Assembly: GCA_021324415.1 (NCBI GenBank) | Contig: JAJPJF010000093.1 | Span: 1-39,926, forward strand | From: Nostocales cyanobacterium Centralia_MAG_434 | GTDB taxonomy: Bacteria; Cyanobacteriota; Cyanobacteriia; Cyanobacteriales; Nostocaceae | Length of the DNA: 39,926 nt | Direction: 5' to 3' | Shown here: positions 7,503 through 16,164 of the stretch, piece by piece | Numbering within the stretch: the first letter of the stretch is position 1 | Layout: each line of letters opens with the position of its first letter | Program-made: the position numbers and the translations under genes | Notes under the pieces: generated by a model | What the model was told of the DNA's origin: nothing | What the model saw: the letters and a program-made list of their open reading frames with translations, nothing else | Database searches by the model: none

Positions 7503-9290
7503 ATGAACAAACTCACTAAGTATTCCACTTTAGTAGAACTACTATGCCAAAGAGCAAAAGCTCAGCCCGAACAAACGGCTTTTACCTTTTTGGTAGACGG
7601 AAAAACAGAAAGCTCCAAACTGACTTATTTTGAATTAGATCAACAGGCACGAGCGATCGCTGCCAAGCTACAATCCCTAAACCTTACTGGTGAAAGGGCT
7701 TTGATGCTTTATCCACCTGGTCTAGAGTTTATTGCTGCCTTTTTCGGATGTTTGTATGCCTCTGTTGTGGCTGTTCCTGCGTATCCACCCCGGCGTAATC
7801 AGTCAATCTCTAGGCTGTGGTCGATTATAGCTTCCTCCCAAGTGACAGTAGCTCTGACAACAACATCTTTGTTGACTAATATAGAGAGTCGCTTCACTCA
7901 GAATCCAGAATTGAGGGAGTTGCACTGGCTAGCAATTGATGATGTTGCCGACAACTTAGCACAAGCATGGGAACAACCAAAATTGAACAGTGATACCCTG
8001 GCTTTTCTTCAGTACACTTCAGGTTCTACAGGGACACCAAAGGGAGTTATGGTAAGCCATGGCAATTTACTGCACAACGAGCAAATTATCAAGAGTGCTT
8101 TCGGACATACAGAAAAAACTATTGTAGTAGGTTGGTTGCCTTTGTTCCATGACATGGGACTGATTGGAAATGTGCTACAGCCTCTCTATTTGGGTAGACC
8201 TTGCATTCTTATGTCACCAATGGATTTTCTCCAGAAGCCTTTGCGTTGGCTAGAAGCAATTTCCCACTATAAAGCGACTACAAGTGGCGGACCCAATTTT
8301 GCTTATGATCTATGCGTTCGGAATATCAAGCCTGAACAGCGCTCTGGTCTTGACTTGAGCAGTTGGGAAGTGGCTTTTAGCGGGGCCGAACCAGTTCGTG
8401 CTGAAACACTGGAGCGGTTTGCAACGACATTTGAACCTTGTGGCTTTCGCCGAGAAGCCTTTTATCCTTGCTACGGGATGGCTGAAACAACTTTATTTGT
8501 TTCTGGTGGTTTGAAAACAGCTTTACCTGTTGTTTCTCATGTTGAGGGAACTGCACTAGAGCAAAACCGAGTGATCACTGTAGCTGATGAGGAAGAAGGG
8601 GCCAAGGCTATTGTCGGCTGTGGTCATGCTTGGTTAGATGAGAAAATTGTGATTGTTGACCCCGAAACTTTGACTCAGTGTCGGGCTGACCAAGTGGGAG
8701 AGATTTGGGTATCAGGTTTAAGTGTAGCTGGTGGCTATTGGAACCTCCCAGAGGAAACGCAGAAGACTTTTCATGCCTACTTAGCAGATAGTGGTGTTAG
8801 CGAAATAGGACAAAGTCTAGGACCATTTTTACGCACTGGGGACTTAGGATTTTTTCGGGATGGGGAATTGTTTGTCACTGGGCGTCTTAAGGATGTGATG
8901 ATCATTAGAGGTCGCAACCATTATCCCCAGGATATTGAACTGACAGTAGAAAATAGCCATCCGGCACTGCGCCCTGGTTCCGGTGCAGCCTTTGCTATAG
9001 AGGTGAAGGGCGAAGAAAGACTGGTTGTTGCTCAGGAGGTGGAACGCAGTCACTTGCGGACACTGGACGTAAATGAGGTCGTTGGGGCTATCCGTCAGGC
9101 ATTGACAGCACAACACGGATTACAAGTGTATGCTGTTGCTCTCCTGAAGACTGGGAGTATCCCAAAAACTTCCAGTGGCAAGATTCAGCGTCGTACTTGC
9201 CGGGCAAAGTTTTTAGAGGGAACATTGGATGTCTGGGGGGAGGATAATGAAAATACTCAGTATTTTAAAAGTAAGCAACTAGTATCATAA
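7503..9290 (+). CDS. Fatty acyl-AMP ligase (FAAL)
   Basis: A 595-residue adenylate-forming enzyme. It has the ATP-binding P-loop-like motif YTSGSTGTPKG, the core motif YPCYGMAETT, the ribose-binding TGDLGFF and the C-terminal lysine motif KTSSGKIQRR. The early segment VVAVPAYPPRRNQSISRLWSI is characteristic of FAAL rather than acyl-CoA ligases. FAALs activate a free fatty acid as acyl-AMP and pass it to an ACP, usually as the starter of a lipopeptide or lipid-polyketide line. Length is typical. The likely partner is an ACP of the PKS at the left end or one upstream of the window. It lies 259 bp after the SBBP gene on the same strand and may have its own promoter. The TetR gene is convergent, 33 bp downstream. 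Confidence 0.92.
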   Translation: MNKLTKYSTLVELLCQRAKAQPEQTAFTFLVDGKTESSKLTYFELDQQARAIAAKLQSLNLTGERALMLYPPGLEFIAAFFGCLYASVVAVPAYPPRRNQSISRLWSIIASSQVTVALTTTSLLTNIESRFTQNPELRELHWLAIDDVADNLAQAWEQPKLNSDTLAFLQYTSGSTGTPKGVMVSHGNLLHNEQIIKSAFGHTEKTIVVGWLPLFHDMGLIGNVLQPLYLGRPCILMSPMDFLQKPLRWLEAISHYKATTSGGPNFAYDLCVRNIKPEQRSGLDLSSWEVAFSGAEPVRAETLERFATTFEPCGFRREAFYPCYGMAETTLFVSGGLKTALPVVSHVEGTALEQNRVITVADEEEGAKAIVGCGHAWLDEKIVIVDPETLTQCRADQVGEIWVSGLSVAGGYWNLPEETQKTFHAYLADSGVSEIGQSLGPFLRTGDLGFFRDGELFVTGRLKDVMIIRGRNHYPQDIELTVENSHPALRPGSGAAFAIEVKGEERLVVAQEVERSHLRTLDVNEVVGAIRQALTAQHGLQVYAVALLKTGSIPKTSSGKIQRRTCRAKFLEGTLDVWGEDNENTQYFKSKQLVS

Positions 9291-9323
9291 GCTACCTTTT
9301 GTCTTCCATTTCTCTGATGTAGT

Positions 9324-9974
9324 CTAATGGAGCCTGACATTCTTTGTTTGAGCAAGTACCAAATTAACCAAGTTATCAAGGAGGCGATCGCGTGCCAACG
9401 GCATCGTCTCGTTACCATTCAGCATTTCTTGCACCATCACATGCGACACCAAAGAACCAAAAAAAATGTGTGTTGTAGCTTCTGGATCAGCAATGCCTAA
9501 TTCTGGATGACAAACAAAATACTGGCTAAGTAATTGATGACCGCGCTGAATAACTGTCTGAGTATAGAGTTTTGCCAGTTCTGGAAAGTGCTCTGACTCA
9601 GCAACAACCAATCGTAACAGTGCTATGTAGTCTGGATGGTCAGCAACTTTTGTGAAGTAGGTTTCAGCGACTTGACGCAGTAGAACTGCAGGTTCCCCTT
9701 GTAATTGTTCTACATCAAAAAAACGACTGAAACTAGCTATCGTTACCCACTCCATCAACGCTTTAAATAGTCCCTTTTTGTCCTGAAAGTGACTATATAT
9801 AGTTTGTTTAGAAACTCCAGCTTCCGCACTCACTCGATCCATACTAGTTCCAGCATACCCTGCTTTTAAAAAGACACGCATAGCGCCTTGCAAGATTTGC
9901 TCTTGTTTTTGAGTGACTGCAGGTAAGCAAGAGTCACAGAGGGTTTGAGATTGAGAAATAGGGGCTTTCGTCAT
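9324..9974 (-). CDS. TetR/AcrR family transcriptional regulator (exporter/fab operon)
   Basis: 216 residues. The N-terminal TetR helix-turn-helix spans residues ~25-70 (GYAGTSMDRVSAEAGVSKQT then IYSHFQDKKGLFKALME). The C-terminal ligand domain resembles AcrR-like repressors of efflux genes. It is transcribed away from the HlyD-type gene, and the 127-bp gap holds a long perfect palindrome (10007-10039), the probable operator for both directions. It most likely represses the exporter/fab operon until a hydrophobic ligand, perhaps the pathway product, binds. The ligand is unknown. Confidence 0.88.
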   Translation of the reverse strand: MTKAPISQSQTLCDSCLPAVTQKQEQILQGAMRVFLKAGYAGTSMDRVSAEAGVSKQTIYSHFQDKKGLFKALMEWVTIASFSRFFDVEQLQGEPAVLLRQVAETYFTKVADHPDYIALLRLVVAESEHFPELAKLYTQTVIQRGHQLLSQYFVCHPELGIADPEATTHIFFGSLVSHVMVQEMLNGNETMPLARDRLLDNLVNLVLAQTKNVRLH

Positions 9975-10006
9975 GAATGAGATACTAATTTTTTTATTAT
10001 CTCTTG

Positions 10007-10039
10007 AGTAATCATACTAGACAGTCTAGTATGATTACT
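10007..10039. promoter_or_regulatory. Probable TetR operator: 15-bp perfect inverted repeat
   Basis: Arms AGTAATCATACTAGA (10007-10021) and TCTAGTATGATTACT (10025-10039) are exact reverse complements around a 3-base spacer, CAG. It lies midway between the divergent TetR (start 9974) and HlyD-type (start 10102) genes, the standard position of a TetR autoregulatory operator. A -10-like TATGAT at 10030-10035 falls inside the right arm. Confidence 0.75.
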
Positions 10040-10076
10040 ATGGTTACAAACAAGTTACTAACATTACTATTATTCC

Positions 10077-10096
10077 TATCCTAGCAATCTAGGATA
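10077..10096. promoter_or_regulatory. Second inverted repeat overlapping the ribosome-binding region
   Basis: TATCCTAG (10077-10084) and CTAGGATA (10089-10096) are perfect 8-bp arms with a 4-base loop. The right arm contains AGGAT, the likely Shine-Dalgarno for ATG 10102. It could hide the RBS in the mRNA as a hairpin or be a second protein-binding site; the shared CTAG core resembles the upstream operator. Confidence 0.5.
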
Positions 10097-10101
10097 AAAC
10101 T

Positions 10102-11487
10102 ATGACTCAGACTGCCCCAAAAGACACAGAAACTCTTACGAACACTCCGACGTACCTCCCCAAGCAGCAGAGTCCAAAGAAACCGATTCCGCTGCTAATC
10201 ATGGCGGTACTGATTGCCTGTGGTGGTATTGGCTATGCTATGTGGCGTTTGCAGCCCCAACCTGCAGTAAATGTACTTAAATTAAGCGGAAGGATTGAGG
10301 GCTATGAAACTGAGATTGGAGTCAAACGTTCAGGAAGAATTGAGTCAATCACAGTGCGCGAAGGGGCAGCGGTGAAAAAGGGTCAGAAGTTGATCAAGCT
10401 GGATGACAGTAACGATCAACTTTTGCAAGAGCAACTACGTGGAGCGCAGGCACAGGTGAGCTCGCAAGAGGCTGATGAGCAACGCTTAATTTCAGAAGTG
10501 GAGCGAGTCAAAGGCACAATAGAGCAAGTCGAAAGTCAAATTCGCGAAGCACAACTCAATTTGCAACAGTCACGCGGCGATACTCAAGGTCGGATTGACC
10601 AGGCAAAGTCTAACGTAGCAGCTGCGAAAGCACAACTACTGCAAGCACAGGCACAGGCTAAGCAGGCAGAGGCAGAAATGAAGCTCGCAAAAGTGAATCG
10701 CGATCGCAATGCCAAACTCGTCAGTGAAGGAGCTATTAATCAACAACAATTTGACCAGTCGCAAACCAATTTTGAGACAGCAGTCGCAACTCTAGAAGCA
10801 AGAAAGGCCGCTATAAATGCTGCACAGCAGCAGTTAAGTGCAAATCAAGGGGCATTAACGCAAGCGCAAACGACAGGGTTTAACCCCGGTATTCGCAATG
10901 CTCAATTAGAAGCTTTGTATAGAACACGACAGCAATATTACGCTCAATTGAAATCTGCTCAGGCACAAGTAAAATCTGCTCAAGCAAAGATCAACGATGC
11001 TGTAGCATCAAAGCAGCAAATTGTTACCCAAATTCAAGATTCAAAGAAGGATCTTAATGTCCTGAGTCCTTTAGACGGGGTGGTGACTGCCCGGAGTGTA
11101 GAACCAGGTGCAATTGTAGATAGTCAAACCAAAATTCTGACGGTGGTTGATCCCAACACAGTTTATCTGAGAGGTTATGTTCCTGAAGGGGATATCGGCA
11201 AAGTGCGCGTGGGGCAAATAGCCAGAATTTTTTTGGACTCTGCCCCCAACCAACCTCTCCAAGGCAAGGTAAATGCCATTGATCCGCAAGCCTCTTTTAC
11301 ACCAGAAAATATCTACTTCCAGAAAGACAGAGTTAAGCAAGTGGTAGGGATTCGCATCAGAGTAGAAAATCCATCTGGCTGCTTTAACCCCGATAAACCC
11401 TACATTGGGTCAGATTTGCCTTGCGCCAAGATTGGTATGCCAGCTGATGCAGAAATTATTTTGCACCAAATAAAGGCTAGCAAATAA
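10102..11487 (+). CDS. HlyD family periplasmic adaptor (membrane fusion protein)
   Basis: 461 residues. One N-terminal transmembrane segment (~residues 29-50, IPLLIMAVLIACGGIGYAMW) is followed by a lipoyl/biotinyl-like half (RIESITVREGAAVKKGQKLI), a long Gln/Ala-rich coiled coil (~110-320), the second lipoyl half (VLSPLDGVVTARSVEPGAIV) and a beta-barrel domain (VYLRGYVPEGDIGKVRVGQ). This is the standard adaptor layout of tripartite ABC exporters such as YhiI and DevB. It is the first gene of a plus-strand run with two ABC-2 permeases and fabF/H/Z, behind the palindromic operators. It likely links the permeases to an outer-membrane channel. The cargo is not known; the product of the neighbouring biosynthetic genes is the natural guess. 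Confidence 0.92.
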   Translation: MTQTAPKDTETLTNTPTYLPKQQSPKKPIPLLIMAVLIACGGIGYAMWRLQPQPAVNVLKLSGRIEGYETEIGVKRSGRIESITVREGAAVKKGQKLIKLDDSNDQLLQEQLRGAQAQVSSQEADEQRLISEVERVKGTIEQVESQIREAQLNLQQSRGDTQGRIDQAKSNVAAAKAQLLQAQAQAKQAEAEMKLAKVNRDRNAKLVSEGAINQQQFDQSQTNFETAVATLEARKAAINAAQQQLSANQGALTQAQTTGFNPGIRNAQLEALYRTRQQYYAQLKSAQAQVKSAQAKINDAVASKQQIVTQIQDSKKDLNVLSPLDGVVTARSVEPGAIVDSQTKILTVVDPNTVYLRGYVPEGDIGKVRVGQIARIFLDSAPNQPLQGKVNAIDPQASFTPENIYFQKDRVKQVVGIRIRVENPSGCFNPDKPYIGSDLPCAKIGMPADAEIILHQIKASK

Positions 11488-11541
11488 ATAAGCTACAAAT
11501 TTTGTCCCAAACTAGCTCAAGAGCCAATCTGTTAACTAATC

Positions 11542-12648
11542 ATGAAAAGGATTCTCGCCCAGTGCATCAAGGAATTAGTACAGTTTCGCCGTGATGGTCT
11601 AACATTGGCCTTAGCATTTTTGTTGCCATTTATGACGCTGGTCATTTTTGGGTTTGCTATTCGATTGGAGAGTAAAAATATTCCATTGATTGTGCAAGAT
11701 TTTGATCAGACAAACCTCAGTAGCAGCTACATCGAGCGCTTGTACGCGACTAATCAGTTTGTCCCAAAGCCTTGGTCAGGGGAAGATCCTGTACGGGATG
11801 CCATTGACCGTGGAATTGCTAAAGCTGCAGTGATTATTCCTCCCCAATTTAGTGGAGATGTACAAGCAAACAGAAGCACCCCTGTGCAAGTGCTCATTGA
11901 TGGTACAGATGTCAATAATGCTCGGGTGATTCAAAACAGCATCCAAGGTGTGACAACTTTTTTCATGCAAGAACAAGGACTTCTACCATCAACTAGCAGC
12001 ATTACATCTCGAATTCGCTTATGGTTTAATCCTGGTCGCTTAGAGTCACTTTACATTGTGCCGGGAGTGTATGGTGTGGTGTTGTGGATTTTTCCGTCCT
12101 TATTGTCAGCGCTCGCTATGGTGCGAGAAAAAGAGAAAGGCACGATTTTACAAGTTTACGCTTCTAGTATCAGTGCAACCGAACTATTACTCGGCAAAGC
12201 CCTAGCTTACCTCCTCATTGCCACCAGTGAAGCATTGGTCGTCATAGGATTGGGGTCCTTGATTTTTCAAGTTGGTGTAATAGGCAACCCTATCATCTTA
12301 GTACTTGGCACTCTGCTGTTTGTTACAGATAGTGTTTTGTTTGGGTTGCTGTTAGGAGTGCGAACTAATAACCAGAACGCTGCTGTACAAGGTGTTGCAC
12401 TTGTTGGTTTTGTAACTTCCTTATTACTATCTGGTTTTATTTATCCACTCAACAATATTCCCTTTCCCCTCTCACTTGTTTCTAACATTGTTCCTGCCCG
12501 TTATTACATCAACATTACCCGTGATGCATTTGTAAGGGCTATTGGATGGACAGGTGTTAGTTTTGATCTATTGATATTAGTCATATTCGGTTTTGTCTTG
12601 TTCAATATATCACGTAGAATTTTAAGCCGAATGCAATTACCAGGTTAA
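11542..12648 (+). CDS. ABC-2 type transporter permease (first)
   Basis: 368 residues with the ABC-2 membrane layout: one N-terminal transmembrane helix (~residues 20-42, LTLALAFLLPFMTLVIFGFA), a large extracytoplasmic domain (~45-170) with the repeated VLIDGTDVNNARV-type sequence, then five C-terminal helices. The MVREKEKGTILQVYAS segment is the typical cytoplasmic coupling region. It resembles YhhJ/YbhS-type half-permeases that pair with a HlyD adaptor. It starts 54 bp after the adaptor gene and is 11 bp from the second permease. The two probably form a heterodimer. No ATP-binding subunit is encoded next to it. Confidence 0.9.
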   Translation: MKRILAQCIKELVQFRRDGLTLALAFLLPFMTLVIFGFAIRLESKNIPLIVQDFDQTNLSSSYIERLYATNQFVPKPWSGEDPVRDAIDRGIAKAAVIIPPQFSGDVQANRSTPVQVLIDGTDVNNARVIQNSIQGVTTFFMQEQGLLPSTSSITSRIRLWFNPGRLESLYIVPGVYGVVLWIFPSLLSALAMVREKEKGTILQVYASSISATELLLGKALAYLLIATSEALVVIGLGSLIFQVGVIGNPIILVLGTLLFVTDSVLFGLLLGVRTNNQNAAVQGVALVGFVTSLLLSGFIYPLNNIPFPLSLVSNIVPARYYINITRDAFVRAIGWTGVSFDLLILVIFGFVLFNISRRILSRMQLPG

Positions 12649-12659
12649 GAGCTATTACT

Positions 12660-13781
12660 ATGAAATTTTTTATCCAATTATTTAATAGTTCATTATGGGC
12701 ACTCATTCGCAAGGAAATTAATCAAATTCTACGCAATAGGCAATTGATTGTGTTGTTGATTGTGCCTCCAACAGTACAATTACTACTTTACGGATTTGCG
12801 CTTAATCCAGATGTGCACAATTTAAAATTGGGTGTCATCGACTATGCAAATGTGGCTCAAAGTCGTGACCTGATCAGGGAAATAACCTCTAATGACATTT
12901 TTAATCTCAAATCTTCACCAATCAATGAGAAAGAATTGAATAGCCGTGTAGAGGAAGGTAAGTTAGATGTAGGGGTAATTATTCCACCAGATTTTGCAAG
13001 AAAGTTGGCAAACAAAGAAGCAGAAATCCAGGTATTTATTGATGGGGTAAATGCGAATACAGCAGGTCTTGCCCGTGGTTATATGACCCAAATTATCCAA
13101 CAATACAATCTCCGCTTGCAACGGCATCAAACCAATACACCCATCTCGCCGCAAGTTGTATTTCTCTATAATCCAGGACTAACAAGTAGCTGGTTTTTTG
13201 TACCAGGAGTCATGGGTCTCGTGTTAACACTAGTTGGAACACTGGTTTCAGCAGTAACTGTGATCCGGGAAAAAGATACTGGAACTTTAGAGCAATTACT
13301 GATGACTCCAACGAGCAATTGGGAGATTTTGGTTGCCAAAATTGTGCCTTTAATATTCCTGTTAATCGGTGATATTCTGTTGGCTTTATCTATAGGAAGG
13401 TTAGTCTTTGACTTACCCTTTCGTGGCAGTTTCCTACTGTTTTTGGTGCTGTCAAGTATGTATCTGTTTGTGGGCATCAGTTTGGGCATGATGTTGGCGA
13501 CTGTTTCAAGTTCGCAACAGCAAGTTGTACTCACTTCTTTTTTCATCAATTTGCCTTTGGTACAAACTTCCGGGGCGATCGCTCCTATTGAAGCAATGCC
13601 TCCCTTTTTTCAAGTTCTGTCTCTACTCAATCCCCTACGTCATTACATCACCATTGTCCGAGGAATTTTACTCAAAGGAGTTGGTTTAGATGTGTTGTGG
13701 CTCAATGTTTTGGCATTGGTCTGCTTTGCAGTTGTGCTATTGACCATTAGTATTAGCAGATTTCGTAGTCAGTTAAGTTGA
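12660..13781 (+). CDS. ABC-2 type transporter permease (second)
   Basis: 373 residues, clearly a paralogue of the preceding permease. It has an N-terminal helix (LIVLLIVPPTVQLLLYGFAL), an extracytoplasmic domain containing VFIDGVNANTAG, the coupling segment VIREKDTGTLEQLLMTP, and five helices ending in VCFAVVLLTISISRFR. It resembles YbhR-type partners. It lies 11 bp after the first permease and 24 bp before fabF, so the exporter and the fab genes are probably on one transcript. An ABC-2 exporter needs an ATPase; it must be supplied from elsewhere, because neither permease has Walker motifs. Confidence 0.9.
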   Translation: MKFFIQLFNSSLWALIRKEINQILRNRQLIVLLIVPPTVQLLLYGFALNPDVHNLKLGVIDYANVAQSRDLIREITSNDIFNLKSSPINEKELNSRVEEGKLDVGVIIPPDFARKLANKEAEIQVFIDGVNANTAGLARGYMTQIIQQYNLRLQRHQTNTPISPQVVFLYNPGLTSSWFFVPGVMGLVLTLVGTLVSAVTVIREKDTGTLEQLLMTPTSNWEILVAKIVPLIFLLIGDILLALSIGRLVFDLPFRGSFLLFLVLSSMYLFVGISLGMMLATVSSSQQQVVLTSFFINLPLVQTSGAIAPIEAMPPFFQVLSLLNPLRHYITIVRGILLKGVGLDVLWLNVLALVCFAVVLLTISISRFRSQLS

Positions 13782-13805
13782 AAGTTTTTACGATAGAACC
13801 GACCT

Positions 13806-15062
13806 ATGGTTAAGTTTGAATCAAAGAGAGTAGTCGTCACTGGAATGGGAGCGATCACTCCTGTTGGGAATACAGTGACAGAATATTGGGAGCGGCTTCT
13901 TGAGGGGTGCAGTGGTATTGGACCTATTACCTTGTTTGATACTTCTCGGCATGCTTGTACAATTGCTGGTGAGGTCAAAGGCTTTGACCCCCATGATTAT
14001 TTAGAGCGCAAGAATGCTAAGCGTATGGATCGCTTTGCCCAATTTGCAGTTTGTGCCAGTCTTCAAGCGCTTGCTGATGCACAATTTGCAATCAATGAGC
14101 TGAATGCAGCCCAGGTTGGGGTAGTCATTGGCACTGGGATTGGAGGCATCAAGGTATTAGAAGACCAACAGGAGATCTGTCTAGCCCGAGGTCCTGATCG
14201 CTGCAGTCCTTTTTTTATCCCCATGTTGATTGGCAATATGGCTGCTGGACTGACAGCAATCCAGACAGGTGCTCAGGGACCTAGCTCTTGTACTGTCACT
14301 GCTTGTGCCGCTGGATCTAATGCCGTGGGAGAGGCTTTTCGTTTGATTCAACATGGTTACGCTCAAGCAATGATCTGTGGTGGTACGGAAGCGGCTATCA
14401 CTCCTTTATCTGTAGCGGGATTTGCTGCAGCAAAGACACTATCCACTCGTAATCAAGAACCTACCCGCGCCTCTCGTCCTTTTGACCGGGATCGAGATGG
14501 CTTTGTCATGGGAGAAGGCTCTGGCGTCTTACTCTTAGAAGAATTGGAGCATGCTAGAAGCCGCTCGGCTCATATTTATGCGGAAATTGTGGGTTATGGT
14601 CTTACCTGTGATGCTTATCATATCACTTCTCCTGTTCCTACTGGAGAAAGGGCTGCCAGAGCCATGGAACTGTCACTACTTGATGCTTGTTTGCAGCCTC
14701 ATGAGGTGGACTATATCAATGCTCACGGTACCAGTACTTTAGCTAATGATGTCACTGAAACTTTGGCAATCAAAAAAGCTTTGGGAACACATGCTCTGAC
14801 AGTCGCTATAAGTTCTACAAAATCAATGACTGGTCATCTTTTAGGAGCTTCAGGAGGGATTGAAGCAATTGCAACAGTGATGACAGTCGCACATAACAAA
14901 ATTCCTCCAACCATTAATCTTGAGCACCCTGATCCAGCCTGTGATTTAGACTATGTCCCCAAGCATAGCCGCACTCAACCAGTAAAAGTTGCTCTTTCTA
15001 ATTCTTTTGGTTTTGGTGGTCACAATGTCACTCTCACTTTTAAGAAATTTGAGGACTCATGA
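13806..15062 (+). CDS. fabF: Beta-ketoacyl-ACP synthase II (FabF/KAS II)
   Basis: 418 residues with the complete KAS II triad: Cys167 in TACAAGS, His307 in NAHGTST and His344 in KSMTGHLLGAS. C-terminal SFGFGGHNVTL is typical. The enzyme condenses malonyl-ACP with acyl-ACP for chain elongation. It lies 24 bp after the second ABC permease and is followed by fabH and fabZ, with no acpP, fabD or fabG. That is unlike a housekeeping fatty-acid operon and suggests a dedicated set making or extending an acyl chain for the cluster. Whether a second genomic fabF exists cannot be seen here. Confidence 0.93.
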   Translation: MVKFESKRVVVTGMGAITPVGNTVTEYWERLLEGCSGIGPITLFDTSRHACTIAGEVKGFDPHDYLERKNAKRMDRFAQFAVCASLQALADAQFAINELNAAQVGVVIGTGIGGIKVLEDQQEICLARGPDRCSPFFIPMLIGNMAAGLTAIQTGAQGPSSCTVTACAAGSNAVGEAFRLIQHGYAQAMICGGTEAAITPLSVAGFAAAKTLSTRNQEPTRASRPFDRDRDGFVMGEGSGVLLLEELEHARSRSAHIYAEIVGYGLTCDAYHITSPVPTGERAARAMELSLLDACLQPHEVDYINAHGTSTLANDVTETLAIKKALGTHALTVAISSTKSMTGHLLGASGGIEAIATVMTVAHNKIPPTINLEHPDPACDLDYVPKHSRTQPVKVALSNSFGFGGHNVTLTFKKFEDS

Positions 15063-15142
15063 GATTGTGTTGTAGTCTTCAAATTTTCTGAGCATTTAAA
15101 GAAGCTGAAATTTTTTTAGAGTTCAATGCCGATAATAATGTT

Positions 15143-16147
15143 ATGAACTCATTCATACAACGAGGAATTCGTTTGACAGGAACTGGCTCTGCTGTACCTT
15201 TGACCAGCCTAGATAATCATCAGCTCAGTCAAGTGGTCACAACCTCTGACGATTGGATTAAAACTCGCACAGGAATTTGCCTTCGCCATATCCTACAGCC
15301 AAGCGATTCACTAACAGTTATTGCTACTCAAGCTGCTCAAAAAGCTATGGAGATGGCAGGATTAGGACCACAAGAAATAGATTTAATTATTTTGACCACG
15401 TCTACTCCTGATGATTTATTTGGGAGTGCAGCTCTGATTCAAGCTCAATTGGGAGCTACCCGAGCTGTTGCTTTTGATTTAACTGCAGCTTGCTCCGGTT
15501 TTGTGTTCGGTTTAGTCACTGCTGCTCAGTTTATCAAAAGTGGTGTTTATCAAAAAATCCTTCTCATTGGTGCTGATGTTCTCTCTCGTTGGGTAGATTG
15601 GTCTGACCGACGCACCTGTGTTCTTTTTGGTGATGGTGCAGGAGCAGTCGTGCTACAAGCAAGTGAACATGAACACCTTCTTGGGTTTCAACTCTATACT
15701 GATGGCGCTCAGAATCACCATCTTAATTTGAGCTATCAAGCTCACGAGAAAACACTTATTGATCAAGTCTATGTAGGTCAAGGGACATATCAACCCATGA
15801 CTATGAACGGACAAGAAATTTACCGCTTTGCCGTTCAAAAAGTTCCCGAAGTGATTGAAAAAGCCCTTTTTCAAGCAGGTTATACTGTTGAGCAAGTAGA
15901 TTGGCTCCTGTTGCATCAGGCGAATCAGCGAATTTTAGATGCTGTGGCTGAGCGTTTAGGTTTGCCTACCGAGAAAATTATTAGCAATGTTGCAAAGTAC
16001 GGAAACACATCTGCAGCCTCGATTCCCATTGCTTTAGATGAAGCAACTCGCCAATCTCAGTTCAAAAAAGGCGATATTGTTGCTATGGCTGGGTTTGGAG
16101 CCGGAATTTCTTGGGGGTCTGCCATTGTTGAGTGGGGTTTAATCTAA
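15143..16147 (+). CDS. fabH: Beta-ketoacyl-ACP synthase III (FabH/KAS III)
   Basis: 334 residues with the KAS III triad Cys117 (TAACSGF), His258 (LLHQANQRI) and Asn288 (YGNTSAAS), and the closing [12 protein letters not shown]. It starts fatty-acid synthesis by condensing an acyl-CoA with malonyl-ACP; specialised homologues prime or transfer unusual acyl groups in secondary metabolism. It lies 80 bp after fabF and 17 bp before the chosen fabZ start. Family assignment is firm. Choice between primary and specialised role rests only on context. Confidence 0.92.
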   Translation: MNSFIQRGIRLTGTGSAVPLTSLDNHQLSQVVTTSDDWIKTRTGICLRHILQPSDSLTVIATQAAQKAMEMAGLGPQEIDLIILTTSTPDDLFGSAALIQAQLGATRAVAFDLTAACSGFVFGLVTAAQFIKSGVYQKILLIGADVLSRWVDWSDRRTCVLFGDGAGAVVLQASEHEHLLGFQLYTDGAQNHHLNLSYQAHEKTLIDQVYVGQGTYQPMTMNGQEIYRFAVQKVPEVIEKALFQAGYTVEQVDWLLLHQANQRILDAVAERLGLPTEKIISNVAKYGNTSAASIPIALDEATRQSQFKKGDIVAMAGFGAGISWGSAIVEWGLI

Positions 16148-16164
16148 TTAAAGAGGAATTATTT

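Noticed and set aside
13166-13549. 127-codon minus-strand frame inside the second ABC permease
   Set aside because: Shadow of a membrane protein gene; no domain and no start signal.
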